The notes: generated from the sequence alone by a model not told the origin. Numbered from the stretch's first letter, positions 18,770-29,264 are shown. The stretch is 64,000 nucleotides of DNA from Sphingomonas lacunae (GCF_012979535.1 NZ_CP053015.1:2418001-2482000), one strand, 5' to 3'. A program made the numbers and translations.

Positions 18770-18920
18770 GGCAGGGCACTTGCCGCCTTGATTTGATAGG
18801 TTGCCAGTGGCCCTTGAACATCCGTGCGCTTTCAGTTGGACGAACGCTTTGGCAAGGACTATGTGCCATTGTATGACAAGATTGTGTCCTGTTGACACGG
18901 CATTGAGTAGCTGACCAGCC
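18770..18920. other. Intergenic stretch upstream of the small pre-secA ORF
   Basis: About 150 bases without a confident gene. It contains a 23-codon ORF from a GTG at 18824 to a TGA at 18893-18895 that begins VRFQLDERFGKDYVPL and looks more protein-like than random sequence, but it has no ribosome binding site. A TTGACA at 18892-18897 could be a -35 box, though no good -10 follows. I see no terminator. Confidence 0.3.
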
Positions 18921-19193
18921 TTGGAAATCCTGCCTTTCTTTTATGCGCTGCTGGCGGTCCTGACCGGTGTATCTGCCGGGGACCGTGTCGCGCTGGCCGA
19001 ACGGGCTCCAGTGGCTGCCTGTGCTGCTCAGGAGTCTCAGGCTTGTACTGTCGTTCAGACGTCGTCTGTTCCTGCGAGCCGACCTGTGGCCGGCCTGCCT
19101 TTGATGCGCTTGCTGCTGGACGTGCCGCATTGGACAGCCATCGACACTGGTCGCATTTTCCGTGTGGCCGGGTTCGCGGTACGTCGGATCTAG
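18921..19193 (+). CDS. Small hydrophobic-N-terminus protein upstream of secA, hypothetical
   Basis: A 90-residue product from a TTG start. The first 20 residues (EILPFFYALLAVLTGVSAG) form a signal-anchor-like hydrophobic segment, followed by an Ala/Val-rich middle containing RAPVAACAAQ and a C-terminus rich in Arg (GRIFRVAGFAVRRI). No known family was recognised. It is the only plausible ORF in a 570-base gap, lies on the same strand as secA and ends 150 bases before it. No good Shine-Dalgarno is visible, which lowers confidence. An exported or membrane-inserted peptide in front of secA recalls SecM-type secretion monitors, but no SecM motif is present. Confidence 0.45.
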   Translation: MEILPFFYALLAVLTGVSAGDRVALAERAPVAACAAQESQACTVVQTSSVPASRPVAGLPLMRLLLDVPHWTAIDTGRIFRVAGFAVRRI

Positions 19194-19342
19194 CGGCTGT
19201 CTGCCTGCAAAGCTGCATAGTCAGCTTGGCTGGAATTTGAGGCGCAAGGCGTGCCATCGACCAGCCCTATCCTTTCCCATATCCTGCTTGGTCGGCGTCC
19301 CTGTTTACGCGACGATTGGTCAGGCCCCATCAGGACTTCACC

Positions 19343-22066
19343 ATGTTCAACAAAATCGCCAAATCCATCTTCGGTTCCTCGAACGATCGCTATGTCAAAT
19401 CGCTGCGCAAGACGGTCGAAAAGATCAACGCTTTCGAACCCGCAATCTCTGCCCTCGACGACGATGGTTTGCGGGGAAAAACGGTTGAGTTTCGTCAACG
19501 TCTGGAAGCTGGCGAGACACTGGATGCCCTGTTGCCCGAAGCCTTTGCTGTCGTGCGCGAAGGCGCCAAGCGGACGCTTGGGCAGCGTCATTATGATGTA
19601 CAGATGATCGGTGGCATTGTCCTTCACCGTGGCGAAATTGCTGAAATGCGTACCGGTGAAGGCAAGACGCTTGTCGCGACGCTGGCCACCTATCTCAACG
19701 CTCTTGAAGGCAAGGGCGTGCATGTTGTCACCGTCAACGACTATCTGGCCCGGCGCGACTGCGAATGGATGGGTCAGGTCTACCGTTTCCTGGGTCTGAC
19801 GACCGGGGTTATTGTCCCCAACATGCAGGAACATGATCGGCGAGCAGCCTACGCCGCCGACATCACCTATGCGACCAATAATGAGTTGGGTTTCGATTAT
19901 CTGCGCGACAATATGAAATATACGCGTGAGCAGATGGTCCACAGGCCCTTCAATTTTGCCATTGTTGATGAAGTTGACTCGATCCTGATTGATGAGGCCC
20001 GCACGCCACTGATCATTTCCGGCCCGACTGATGACAAATCGGAAACCTATGTGCATGTCGATGCGCTGGTGAAGCAGCTCGTCGAGGAAGATTATGAGAA
20101 GGACGAAAAGCAGCGCACGGTCATCCTGACCGAGGAAGGCACCGAAAAGGTGGAGCGCTTGTTGGAGAACGCCGGTCTGCTCGAAGGGTCAAACCTCTAT
20201 GCGATCGAGAACACCCAGATCGTTCATCATGTGAACCAGGCATTGCGCGCCAATGTCCTGTTCCGCCGGGATACCGACTACATCATCAAGGACGGCAAGG
20301 TGATCATCATCGATGAATTCACCGGGCGCATGATGGATGGCCGGCGCTGGTCGGATGGCTTGCATCAGGCGGTTGAGGCCAAGGAAGGCGTGAAGATTGA
20401 GCCGGAAAACCAGACACTGGCGACCATCACCTTCCAGAATTATTTCCGCATGTATCCAAAGCTTGGCGGAATGACCGGAACGGCGGCCACCGAAGCCGCT
20501 GAATTTTATGACATCTACAAGCTGAACGTGGTCGAAATTCCCACCAACCGTCCTGTCCAGAGGATTGACGAGGAAGATACATTCTACAAGTCAACGGTCG
20601 ACAAGTTCAAAGGCATTGCCAAGACCATCAAGGAACATGCCGACAAGGGGCAGCCGGTTCTGGTTGGCACCGTTTCGATTGAAAAGTCCGAGCTCTTGTC
20701 AGGCTTCCTCAAGGAAGAGGGAGTGGAGCATAATGTTCTCAATGCACGATACCATGAAAGCGAAGCGCATATCGTGGCCCAGGCCGGCCGTACCGGAGCC
20801 GTGACCATCGCCACCAACATGGCCGGTCGCGGAACCGACATTCAACTTGGCGGCAATGTGGAGTTCCGCATTGATGACGAGCTGCGCGATATGCCTGAGG
20901 GGCCTGAACGCGACGCGGCTGTCGCCCGCATAACCCGCGAAGTTGAGGAAGAACGCGAACGGGTGAAGCAGGCCGGTGGCCTGTTTGTCCTGGGTACGGA
21001 ACGTCACGAAAGCCGGCGGATCGACAATCAGCTCCGTGGCCGCTCGGGCCGTCAGGGCGACCCCGGCCTGTCGCGCTTCTACCTCAGTCTGGACGATGAT
21101 TTGTTGCGCATTTTTGGCCCGGACACGCTTTTTGCCAAGATGATGCGGTCAAACCTTGAGGATGGTGAGGCATTGCCGCCTTCGCGTTGGCTGTCGAAGG
21201 CTATCGAGACGGCGCAAAAGAAGGTCGAGGCGCGCAACTATGAAGCGCGCAAGCAGGTCGTCGATTACGACAACGTCATGAATGACCAGCGCAAGGTCAT
21301 ATATGAACAGCGTAGTGACATCATGGATGCCGAGGCTGTTGACGATGTGCTGTTTGATATGCGCCAGGAAACGGTCAATGCCATCGTTTCGGACGGTTGC
21401 CCGATCGGCAGCTTCCCGGAACAGTGGAATGTAGAGTTGATCGAGCAGCGGTCGCTCGAGATCCTGGGCGTGGAGGTCCCGCTTCGTAAGTGGATGGATG
21501 AAGATGGCCTCGATCCTCAGATCATTGAGGAGCGTATCGCCGGGCTTGCCAATGCGCATGTCGAAGCAAAGGCCTCAGAGATAGAGGCATCCATGTGGCG
21601 TTCGGTTGAAAAGAGCATCCTGCTCCAATCGCTGGATCACCACTGGAAGGAGCATTTGGCCACACTCGACGCCTTGCGCACGGTCATCTTCCTGCGGGCG
21701 TATGCGCAAAAGACACCGCTCAACGAGTATAAGCGGGAGGCTTTTCACCTGTTCGAACGGATGCTGGCCACTATCCGTGAGGATGTGACCCGCACTGTTG
21801 CCCGCGCCCAGTTCCGGGTGGAAGAACCCGCCCCACTGCCCGAGTTGCCGGACTTTTTGACGACCCATATTGATCCGTTCACCGGTGACGACGACAGTCA
21901 CGACATTGATGGGGGGGCGCTGGGTGTCGTCAGTACGTCTGCGCCGCGTATGGCTGCTGCACCGCAAGCGGGCGGTGCTGCCGATGTCCCGCCCCCGGCG
22001 AGCCGCAATGCGCCTTGCCCCTGCGGTTCGGGACAGAAATACAAGCATTGTCACGGCGCCCTCTGA
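19343..22066 (+). CDS. secA: Preprotein translocase ATPase SecA
   Basis: A 907-residue motor that drives unfolded proteins through SecYEG. Walker A is GEGKT at 105-109, followed by the DEVD box in [16 protein letters not shown], the preprotein cross-linking region, the helical scaffold, and a C-terminal zinc motif [14 protein letters not shown] that contacts SecB and lipids. ATG 19343 with AGGA upstream gives the standard [12 protein letters not shown] start; upstream in-frame codons are not family-like. It is followed by a GC-rich hairpin at 22094-22123. Complete and unremarkable. Confidence 0.98.
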   Translation: MFNKIAKSIFGSSNDRYVKSLRKTVEKINAFEPAISALDDDGLRGKTVEFRQRLEAGETLDALLPEAFAVVREGAKRTLGQRHYDVQMIGGIVLHRGEIAEMRTGEGKTLVATLATYLNALEGKGVHVVTVNDYLARRDCEWMGQVYRFLGLTTGVIVPNMQEHDRRAAYAADITYATNNELGFDYLRDNMKYTREQMVHRPFNFAIVDEVDSILIDEARTPLIISGPTDDKSETYVHVDALVKQLVEEDYEKDEKQRTVILTEEGTEKVERLLENAGLLEGSNLYAIENTQIVHHVNQALRANVLFRRDTDYIIKDGKVIIIDEFTGRMMDGRRWSDGLHQAVEAKEGVKIEPENQTLATITFQNYFRMYPKLGGMTGTAATEAAEFYDIYKLNVVEIPTNRPVQRIDEEDTFYKSTVDKFKGIAKTIKEHADKGQPVLVGTVSIEKSELLSGFLKEEGVEHNVLNARYHESEAHIVAQAGRTGAVTIATNMAGRGTDIQLGGNVEFRIDDELRDMPEGPERDAAVARITREVEEERERVKQAGGLFVLGTERHESRRIDNQLRGRSGRQGDPGLSRFYLSLDDDLLRIFGPDTLFAKMMRSNLEDGEALPPSRWLSKAIETAQKKVEARNYEARKQVVDYDNVMNDQRKVIYEQRSDIMDAEAVDDVLFDMRQETVNAIVSDGCPIGSFPEQWNVELIEQRSLEILGVEVPLRKWMDEDGLDPQIIEERIAGLANAHVEAKASEIEASMWRSVEKSILLQSLDHHWKEHLATLDALRTVIFLRAYAQKTPLNEYKREAFHLFERMLATIREDVTRTVARAQFRVEEPAPLPELPDFLTTHIDPFTGDDDSHDIDGGALGVVSTSAPRMAAAPQAGGAADVPPPASRNAPCPCGSGQKYKHCHGAL

Positions 22067-22093
22067 CAGGTCGGGTACACAGTCTCGAAAGCG

Positions 22094-22123
22094 AAGGGGG
22101 CAGTAGTGTCTATCTGCCCCCTT
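22094..22123 (+). terminator. Hairpin after secA, likely terminator
   Basis: AAGGGGGCAG (22094-22103) pairs perfectly with CTGCCCCCTT (22114-22123) around a 10-base loop, 28 bases past the secA stop. The T tract is only two bases on the plus strand, so termination may be inefficient or need help. Confidence 0.55.
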
Positions 22124-22269
22124 ACTCCGCTCCCGATCCCGTTGCATGGCGCGTGCTGTGGTCCCGCTGATCGTGAAGCTGCGGACGCATCAGCTATGTC
22201 CTTAGGGCAGGGACGAGGAGCCCTGTCCATGCTATTGAGCATCTCAGTCACGCAGGAAGGCAGAATCAG

Positions 22270-22683
22270 ATGAACAAGGGCCAGTGGATCATCAGCGCAT
22301 TTGTTGCGGGTGCCCTGGCAACCGCCGGCGCCTATATCGCCATTCAATGGAACGCGATGCCGCCGGAAGGCCAAGCGAGCGCCGACGATCGAGCCAATCC
22401 GAACGGCCCGATGGCCGGGCAGACCTCGCCGCGGTTGAGCGAACAGGCAGCGCAAACCATAGCTGTGCAAACATTGATGGGCGATCCTTACGGACGGACA
22501 AGCGCCGAGGTGCTCAAAAACATGACAGCCAAAGGCCTGGAGCTGAACGCCGGTCAATCCGAATGGGTGTGGGAAGTCAGGATCGCACCGAGCGCTGACA
22601 TGCCCCAAGGCATCAACGGCGAGCTTCGCATCAATGCCAATGATGGCCGGCTTACACCGGTAATGCTCCCGTTCCTCGATTGA
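22270..22683 (+). CDS. Small membrane-anchored protein, hypothetical
   Basis: A 137-residue protein with one N-terminal helix (about residues 6-26, WIISAFVAGALATAGAYIAI) and an otherwise soluble, Pro/Gly/Asn-rich exported part. The C-terminus (GELRINANDGRLTPVMLPF) looks like the last strands of a PepSY-like domain, but I cannot assign it firmly. It has a good ribosome binding site (AGGAAGG, 9 bases before the ATG). It lies between secA and tRNA-Asn and is separated from secA by a hairpin and about 200 bases. Confidence 0.7.
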   Translation: MNKGQWIISAFVAGALATAGAYIAIQWNAMPPEGQASADDRANPNGPMAGQTSPRLSEQAAQTIAVQTLMGDPYGRTSAEVLKNMTAKGLELNAGQSEWVWEVRIAPSADMPQGINGELRINANDGRLTPVMLPFLD

Positions 22684-22728
22684 GGATCCGTAACAGCCAT
22701 CGAGGGGGAGGATAGCGATGCTGCCAAG

Positions 22729-22803
22729 TGGCTCCCCGGGCAGGATTCGAACCTGCGACCGATCGATTAACAGTCGATTGCTCTACCGCTGAGCTACCGA
22801 GGA
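22729..22803 (-). tRNA. tRNA-Asn (anticodon GTT)
   Basis: On the minus strand a 75-base cloverleaf starts TCCTCGGTAGCTCAGCGGTA; the acceptor stem TCCTCGG/CCGGGGA pairs with one G-U. The anticodon loop CTGTTAA carries GTT, the T-loop is TTCGAAT, and CCA is encoded at 22731-22729. Confidence 0.97.
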
Positions 22804-22912
22804 ATGCCTTGGCTGGCGGCGCCGTGTCGGCGCGGAGAGCCCTTTGCAACGGCAGCGCGCCGAATGCAAGACCGCTTTGGGCAAAATTGTGACTTTGTTG
22901 CCTTCGTACCGA

Positions 22913-23698
22913 TCAACCCAGAAATTGTTCCTGGGCAATACGATCATCAAGCGCATGTTCGGGATCGAACAACAGCGTCAGCTGCCTGCTGCGATCAACC
23001 GCCACATCCACGCTGCGCACATCGCGCACCTCGCGTTGATCGGCGACGGCGCTCACCGGGCGCTTGCTGCCTTCGCGAACGATGAAACTGAGCCGGGTAC
23101 GCTCCGGGACGATGGCCCCGCGCCAGCGTCGGGGGCGGAAAGGGCTGATCGGGGTCAACGCCAAGGCTGCGGAATCGAGAGGGAGTATCGGACCATTGGC
23201 GGACAGGTTGTAGGCGGTAGAGCCCGCAGGGGTCGCCACCAATATGCCGTCGCATATCAATTCGGGCAGCATACAGCGGCCATCAACCATAACTTCGATT
23301 TTTGCCGCTTGCCGCGTTTCGCGCAGGAGCGATATTTCATTGATTGCCGGCAGCACATGGTTTTGGCCCGACATGGTGGTAATTTGGGCCACAAGGGGAT
23401 TTACCGTAAAGGCCTTGGCCCGATCAAGGCGCGCCTCGAATGCATCGAGGCGATACTCATTCATCAAAAAACCAATTGTACCCCGGTTCATGCCAAACAC
23501 GGGCACAATTCGGTCTCCATCGAGCAGGCCGTGCAGGGTCTGGAGCATGAAGCCATCCCCCCCCAATGCGACGATCAGATCTGCCTCTTCTGGTGCGACC
23601 CAGTCATATCGATCGCGCAATTCCCGCGCGCCGGCCTGGGCAAGGAGCGAGCCCGAATCGACCAGCGCCACCTTGCGTCCGCTGCCAATACTGTTCAT
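22913..23698 (-). CDS. nadK: NAD kinase
   Basis: Phosphorylates NAD to NADP using ATP or polyphosphate. The 261-residue protein has the diagnostic GGDG at 46-49 (LIVALGGDGFMLQTL), followed by GMNRGTIGFLMN, and the second site VATPAGSTAYNLSANGPI. The size is on the short side but normal for alphaproteobacteria. It lies beside tRNA-Asn on the same strand and diverges from the EAL gene. The start ATG at 23698 is preceded by CAGGATGAAC-type purine-poor sequence, so its ribosome binding site is weak. Confidence 0.95.
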   Translation of the reverse strand: MNSIGSGRKVALVDSGSLLAQAGARELRDRYDWVAPEEADLIVALGGDGFMLQTLHGLLDGDRIVPVFGMNRGTIGFLMNEYRLDAFEARLDRAKAFTVNPLVAQITTMSGQNHVLPAINEISLLRETRQAAKIEVMVDGRCMLPELICDGILVATPAGSTAYNLSANGPILPLDSAALALTPISPFRPRRWRGAIVPERTRLSFIVREGSKRPVSAVADQREVRDVRSVDVAVDRSRQLTLLFDPEHALDDRIAQEQFLG

Positions 23699-23807
23699 CC
23701 TGCTCTCTGCCCTGTTTTGCCGGCGTAATCATGCCTTGTTGCGGTGGCTAGCTTGCCCGTGGGGGCGGTGCAAGCAATAGGCAAGGATTAGGCCTTAAGG
23801 ATGGCGC

Positions 23808-25790
23808 ATGAATAGGGGCGAACATCAGCGGCGCATCGACGCTGAACATGGGGTGATGGTTGGCAACGACCCGTTGCTTATCCTGTCGTTCCGCCATCGC
23901 GATGATCTGGCGGATGAGGTGACGAAGCTCGGCCATGGTGTCATTGCCGCGCGGCGAGCCGACGGCCTCGCCCAGCGGCTTTCCTCCCTGAATTGCCGGT
24001 TGATTCTCCTGGACGCGCGCGAAGCGGTTATCGAGGCACTCAAGGCTGCCGAGCAATTGACGGCCAGATTAGGGCCATCGGCTGTTTCGATACTGCTGAT
24101 CTATGATCGCCGGGATTCGGATTATCTTCCAGCCTTTGTTGATGCTGGCGTTGATGCGATGCTGGCAGCCCCCTGGCAACCAGCGGAATTGTCGGCTGCC
24201 CTCCAACTCGCGCGTCAGACAGTGACTGTTGGCGGAAACCATGGACCCGGCGGCGGTCAATGCTGGTGGCAGGCTGATCGGGAGGGCCGCCATCTGCAGA
24301 TTGATGCCGCGTCCGACCAGCAATTGCGGGACAGCTTTCCCGTGAAGTCCAGTCTCAGGGCGGTTGTTGCCAGCTTTGGCAGCGAGGACCGGCGCCGCGC
24401 ATTCGCCGCCATGCGCAAATTGCGGGCTGAGGGTGGATATGCTGCCTTCGTCCAGCGTGTGCCAAGCGGCAATCTGCCGGGAGAGTTTGTCCATCACCTC
24501 GTTTTGCAGGGCAATCGTCTTGCCGGACAAGTCGAATGGAGCCGGGCGCGGCAGGACCATACCGTGCTGCGCGGCAGTGATTCCGTGACCGGATTGATGG
24601 ATTTGTCGACGGCAGTATCTCTCGTTGAAAATCATGTGTCTGCCCGACAGGAACCCTTGGCAATTTCGCTGGTCCAATTGGTCGGCCTGGATCGTTATAA
24701 TGATGACGCCGGATTTTCCGCTGGAGACGCGCTGCTGCGCAGTGTCGCCCGCCAGCTTGAACGGGCCGTCCGTCAGGAAATAGGCGGCGATGCAACCGTG
24801 GCCCGTGTTGGCGGAACGCGCATGGCGGTGATTGTACCCGGCATGCACTCGGCAGGTCGGCTTGATGTCGGCCTCAGGGGCTTTGCGGCTGCCCTGGCCG
24901 ATACGACCCTTGGGCCGGCCCATTCCGCATTGGGTATCCGCATTGCCACTGGCCTCATCGAACCGGGCCAGTTGGTCCACGAAATGCTTAGCCGGCTTGC
25001 TCGCCGCTTGTCCGCCCCGCGTGCACTGGTGCGGGAGCTTGATGTCGAAGCGGCTCTGGCAAAGGGGCAAGTCGTCATCAGGTTCCAACCGCAATATGCG
25101 ATGGATGATGATAGCCTCTACGGGGCAGAGGCTTTGGCACGTTGGGTACATCCCAAGCTGGGGGAAATTGGCGGCGCGGCGCTGTTTTCATCCGCCACGG
25201 CAGCGGGATTGCAGAGGGAGGTCAGCGCGCATGTCTGGCGTACGGCGTTGACCGCCGTGGGGACATGGCCGGCTGCGCTTTCCCGCGTGCGTGTTGCCTT
25301 GAACCTCACCGCTTATGATGTTGGCGACGAAGGATTCGCCAAGCGCTTGCTGGCGATGTGTGATGAGGCTGGGGTCGTTCCGGCAAGGCTTGCAGTGGAG
25401 GTGACGGAAAGCGCCACCATCGCCAATTTTGATGTTGCCAACGCCAATCTCAACACTTTGCGGGAGGCGGGGATGCATGTTGCGCTTGATGACTTCGGGA
25501 CAGGATACTCTGGGCTCGCTTGGCTCAAACAGCTGCCGGTAGACTATATCAAGATCGACAGCGGCTTTGCCGGCGATGCCTCAGGCGCGCCGCGAGACAG
25601 GGCGGTTCTTGGCGGGATCATCGAACTGGCGCGCAACCTGTCATTGGACGTGCTTGCCGAAGGTGTGGAAAGCATCAGCCAACGCGATCAGTTGAGAGCA
25701 ATGGGGTGCCGCTGGTACCAGGGATTTCTCAAGGCGCCAGCGCTCGACAGTGATGATTTCGTCCACTTTTCAGTGGCGGCTAGCGGTTAG
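23808..25790 (+). CDS. EAL-domain c-di-GMP phosphodiesterase with degenerate GGDEF
   Basis: A 660-residue three-part protein. Residues about 20-150 resemble a receiver fold without a clear phosphoacceptor. A diguanylate-cyclase-like domain follows, but the GGDEF loop reads RVGGTRMAVI, so it should not make c-di-GMP. The EAL domain looks competent: EAL at 441-443, an Asn in ALNLTAYD, Glu in EVTES, DDFGTGYS with Asp561/Asp562, and a late LAEGVES. The predicted activity is hydrolysis of c-di-GMP to pGpG. AAGGATG lies 7 bases before the ATG. No membrane segment is visible. A PilZ effector gene lies about 6 kb away. Confidence 0.9.
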   Translation: MNRGEHQRRIDAEHGVMVGNDPLLILSFRHRDDLADEVTKLGHGVIAARRADGLAQRLSSLNCRLILLDAREAVIEALKAAEQLTARLGPSAVSILLIYDRRDSDYLPAFVDAGVDAMLAAPWQPAELSAALQLARQTVTVGGNHGPGGGQCWWQADREGRHLQIDAASDQQLRDSFPVKSSLRAVVASFGSEDRRRAFAAMRKLRAEGGYAAFVQRVPSGNLPGEFVHHLVLQGNRLAGQVEWSRARQDHTVLRGSDSVTGLMDLSTAVSLVENHVSARQEPLAISLVQLVGLDRYNDDAGFSAGDALLRSVARQLERAVRQEIGGDATVARVGGTRMAVIVPGMHSAGRLDVGLRGFAAALADTTLGPAHSALGIRIATGLIEPGQLVHEMLSRLARRLSAPRALVRELDVEAALAKGQVVIRFQPQYAMDDDSLYGAEALARWVHPKLGEIGGAALFSSATAAGLQREVSAHVWRTALTAVGTWPAALSRVRVALNLTAYDVGDEGFAKRLLAMCDEAGVVPARLAVEVTESATIANFDVANANLNTLREAGMHVALDDFGTGYSGLAWLKQLPVDYIKIDSGFAGDASGAPRDRAVLGGIIELARNLSLDVLAEGVESISQRDQLRAMGCRWYQGFLKAPALDSDDFVHFSVAASG

Positions 25791-25802
25791 AATGATCGGG
25801 CT

Positions 25803-28800
25803 TCAGCCCGCGATTTTGGCAAGGCCCTTGGACAGCTGCAGGGCACCGTTCAGACGGGCCGACGAACTTGTCCATGGCCGCGTGATCACCAACTTGGAAT
25901 CTGGACGAAGCTTTGCTGTTCCCTGCAACCTCTCGACATAGCTGATCAGGCCCGGCACGTTGGGCGGCATGTCGCCATGGAAAGCGACCAAGGCGCCCTT
26001 TGGTCCGACATCCAGTTTTGCAATCCGTGCACGGGCGGCGTTGAGCTTGATTTCCATCAAGACCATCAAATTGGCTGTGGCGTCGGGCAGGGGACCGAAC
26101 CGGTCGATCATTTCCGCGGCAAATGCGTCAATTTCTTCACGGCTTTCCAGCTCGTTAAGGCGGCGATACAGTCCCATTCGGACCGGCAAGTCAGGGATGT
26201 AATCCTCCGGGAGCAGGATTGGTGCATCAACGGTGATGACTGGTGAGAACTTCTCTTGCGGAGGGCTACTGCCCGCACCTTCGGCCCGTGCCAGCAGGAT
26301 CGCCTCCTCCAGCATCGACTGATAGAGTTCAAACCCGACTTCGCGGATATGGCCCGATTGTTCATCACCGACCAGATTGCCGGCTCCGCGGATGTCGAGG
26401 TCATGACTGGCGAGCTGGAATCCGGCACCCAGTGAATCGAGATCAAGCAAGATCTTGAGCCGCTTTTCGGCTGTTTCTGTCATCGTCCGGTCGGCTGCAG
26501 TGGTCATATAGGCATAGGCGCGGGTCTTGGCCCTGCCGACCCGGCCACGCAGCTGATAGAGTTGAGCCAGACCAAAGCGGTCTGCCCTGTGAATGATCAG
26601 CGTGTTGGCGTTGGGAATGTCGAGCCCGCTTTCGACAATCGTGGTAGAGACCAGCACATCATATTTCCGGTCGTAAAAGGCGCTCATGCGTTCCTCGACC
26701 TCGCCAGCCGCCATCTGGCCGTGGGCGACGACATATTTGACCTCGGGAACCTGCTTGGTCAGAAACTCTTCTATGTCCGGCAAATCTGCTATGCGCGGGG
26801 TCACGAAAAAGCTTTGTCCGCCGCGATAATGCTCGCGCAGCAGCGCCTCGCGGAGGACGACCGGGTCCCACGGCATCACATAGCTGCGCACCGCCAGCCG
26901 GTCGACTGGCGGAGTCTTGATCACGCTGAGTTCGCGCAGTCCTGACATCGCCATTTGCAGGGTGCGCGGAATGGGTGTGGCGGTCAGCGTCAAGACATGG
27001 ACATCGGTCTTGAGCGCTTTGAGCCGTTCCTTGTGGACAACGCCGAACCTTTGTTCCTCATCGACAATGACCAGCCCGAGGCGTTTGAATTCGAGCCCTT
27101 TCGTCAAAAGGGCGTGCGTGCCAACAACTATGTCAATCCTGCCGTCGGCCAGTCCTTCCTTGACCGCCTTGGCCTCGGCAGAGGGCACCAGACGTGACAG
27201 GCGCCCAACATTGATGGGAAAACCCTTGAACCGCTCAACAAAATTGCTGTGGTGCTGGCGGGCAAGCAATGTGGTGGGGCAGATGACGGCAACCTGCATC
27301 CCTGCCATCGCTGCAACGAAGGCGGCGCGCAGGGCGACTTCTGTCTTGCCGAATCCAACGTCGCCGCAAACAAGCCGGTCCATCGGCTTGCCGGAGGCCA
27401 GGTCGGCGAGCACGTCGCCAATGGCCCGGTCCTGATCCTCGGTTTCGGCATAGGGGAAACGGTCAACAAATTCGGGATAGGTGCCATCCGCGGCAGCGAC
27501 GTCCGCCGCGCGCAGGGCCCGGGCGGCTGCGGTGGCGAGCAATTCGCCTGCAATCTCCCGGATGCGCTCCTTCATTCGCGCCTTGCGCCGCTGCCAAGCC
27601 TCGCCGCCCAGTCGGTCGAGTGGTACGCCGTCGCTTTCGCCACCATAGCGTGACAGCACGTCCAGATTTTCGACCGGCACGAACAATTTGTCGCCGCCGG
27701 CATACGTCAGCCAGACGCAGTCATGCGGCGATTGACCGACCGGGATGGAAGTCAGCCCTTCATAGCGGCCGATGCCATGGTCACGGTGGACCACCAGATC
27801 GCCGACGGACAGGGTTGCCATCTCGGCAAGGAATGCGTCGGCGCTCTTCTTTCGGCGCTGTCGCCTGACCAACCTGTCGCCCAGCACGTCCTGTTCGGCG
27901 ATGACGGACAGGCCTTCGGTGGCAAATCCATGCTCGAGCGGCAGGACAGCCAAAACGACGGATTCCCTGTCCGCCGCTCCCAAGGCATCCTGCCAGCTTT
28001 CTGCCAGGCGCACTGACAGGGCGCCATGGTCCTTGACCAGCCCGGCCAGGCGTTCCCGCGCACCAGCGGAATAGGAGGCGATGACAGTCTTGCGACCGGC
28101 GGCGCGCTCCTTTGCGAGGTGGATCACCAGCGCATCATAGACATTGTCACCAGCCGCTCTTTCAGGAGCAAAATCTCGGGCGGACTCACTGGCAAAATCG
28201 AGCACATCCGGACCGGGTGGCTCGCCAAAGCTGGTGGCCAGATGGATTGCTTGTCTGGACGACGTGACCTCAAACTCTTGCGGGCTGAGATAGAGAGAAT
28301 CAGGCTGCAATGGCCGGTAGGCGCCTGGATTTGTACGCAGGGCCTCGACTCGATTATCATAATAATCTTGGATGGCTTCAAATCGGCTCTTGGTTGCTGC
28401 GATGCTGCCAAGATCGCGCACAGCCACCAGATCATCGCCAAGGTGATCGAACAGGGTCACCAGCCGCTCTTCGAAAAGCGGGAGCCAATGATCCATGCCT
28501 CCCTGTCGTCGTCCTTCGGATATGGCCTGATAAAGCGGGTCGCCGGTGGCGGTTGCTCCGAAGAGCTCGCGATACGTTGTGCGGAACCGCTTGATGCTGC
28601 TCTCGTCGAGCAATGTTTCCGCCGCGGGCAACAAGAGCAATTCGTCCGCTGTGCCGCTGCTGCGCTGGTCCGCCGGGTTGAACCGCCGCAGCGTTTCGAC
28701 CTCATCGCCAAAGAAATCGAGCCGATAGCCTTCGCTTTCCCCCGCGGGGAACAGGTCGACGATCCCGCCGCGCACGGCATACTCGCCATGATCCGCCACC

Positions 28801-29264
28801 GTATCGACCCGACTGTATCCCTGATCCGCCAACAGGGCGGCCAACCGGTCGCGGTCCATGCGGGCGCCGGGGTGCAAACGTGCGGTCAATTGCCGGATGC
28901 GAAAAGGTGTCAGCGTGCGCTGGGTGATCGCATTGGCGGTTGTGATGACCAGTTGGGGCCCCCGTGCCGACCCCTGCAACCGCGCCAGCGCGGCGATTCG
29001 TTCGGACGATGCACGCAGCGAGGGCCCGGCACGGTCGTAGGGCAGGCAATCCCAGGCGGGAAAACGGATGACCTCCAGCTCCGGCGCGAAGTAGGCTGCA
29101 CTTTCCGCCATCGCCTGCATCGCCGCGTCATCGGCGGCAATCCACAGCAACCGGCCGCGTGCGGCTCTTGCCAGATCGGCGGCGAGCAAAGGCGCAAACC
29201 CTTGTGCGACGCGCGACAGCGTCTTGGGCCGCGTCGCGGCAATTATGTCGGACAGGGCAATCAT
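25803..29264 (-). CDS. mfd: Transcription-repair coupling factor Mfd
   Basis: A 1153-residue SF2 translocase that removes stalled RNA polymerase and recruits UvrA. The order is complete: UvrB-like N-terminus, RNA-polymerase-interaction domain (LSVGDLVVHRDHGIGRYEGL), a RecG-like motor with CGDVGFGKTEVAL and the DEEQ box in VIVDEEQRFGV, the TRG region, and the D7 domain. ATG 29264 overlaps the sdhE stop as TGATG; a TTG one codon upstream is less likely. It is convergent with the EAL gene, with 12 bases between stops. Confidence 0.97.
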   Translation of the reverse strand: MIALSDIIAATRPKTLSRVAQGFAPLLAADLARAARGRLLWIAADDAAMQAMAESAAYFAPELEVIRFPAWDCLPYDRAGPSLRASSERIAALARLQGSARGPQLVITTANAITQRTLTPFRIRQLTARLHPGARMDRDRLAALLADQGYSRVDTVADHGEYAVRGGIVDLFPAGESEGYRLDFFGDEVETLRRFNPADQRSSGTADELLLLPAAETLLDESSIKRFRTTYRELFGATATGDPLYQAISEGRRQGGMDHWLPLFEERLVTLFDHLGDDLVAVRDLGSIAATKSRFEAIQDYYDNRVEALRTNPGAYRPLQPDSLYLSPQEFEVTSSRQAIHLATSFGEPPGPDVLDFASESARDFAPERAAGDNVYDALVIHLAKERAAGRKTVIASYSAGARERLAGLVKDHGALSVRLAESWQDALGAADRESVVLAVLPLEHGFATEGLSVIAEQDVLGDRLVRRQRRKKSADAFLAEMATLSVGDLVVHRDHGIGRYEGLTSIPVGQSPHDCVWLTYAGGDKLFVPVENLDVLSRYGGESDGVPLDRLGGEAWQRRKARMKERIREIAGELLATAAARALRAADVAAADGTYPEFVDRFPYAETEDQDRAIGDVLADLASGKPMDRLVCGDVGFGKTEVALRAAFVAAMAGMQVAVICPTTLLARQHHSNFVERFKGFPINVGRLSRLVPSAEAKAVKEGLADGRIDIVVGTHALLTKGLEFKRLGLVIVDEEQRFGVVHKERLKALKTDVHVLTLTATPIPRTLQMAMSGLRELSVIKTPPVDRLAVRSYVMPWDPVVLREALLREHYRGGQSFFVTPRIADLPDIEEFLTKQVPEVKYVVAHGQMAAGEVEERMSAFYDRKYDVLVSTTIVESGLDIPNANTLIIHRADRFGLAQLYQLRGRVGRAKTRAYAYMTTAADRTMTETAEKRLKILLDLDSLGAGFQLASHDLDIRGAGNLVGDEQSGHIREVGFELYQSMLEEAILLARAEGAGSSPPQEKFSPVITVDAPILLPEDYIPDLPVRMGLYRRLNELESREEIDAFAAEMIDRFGPLPDATANLMVLMEIKLNAARARIAKLDVGPKGALVAFHGDMPPNVPGLISYVERLQGTAKLRPDSKLVITRPWTSSSARLNGALQLSKGLAKIAG

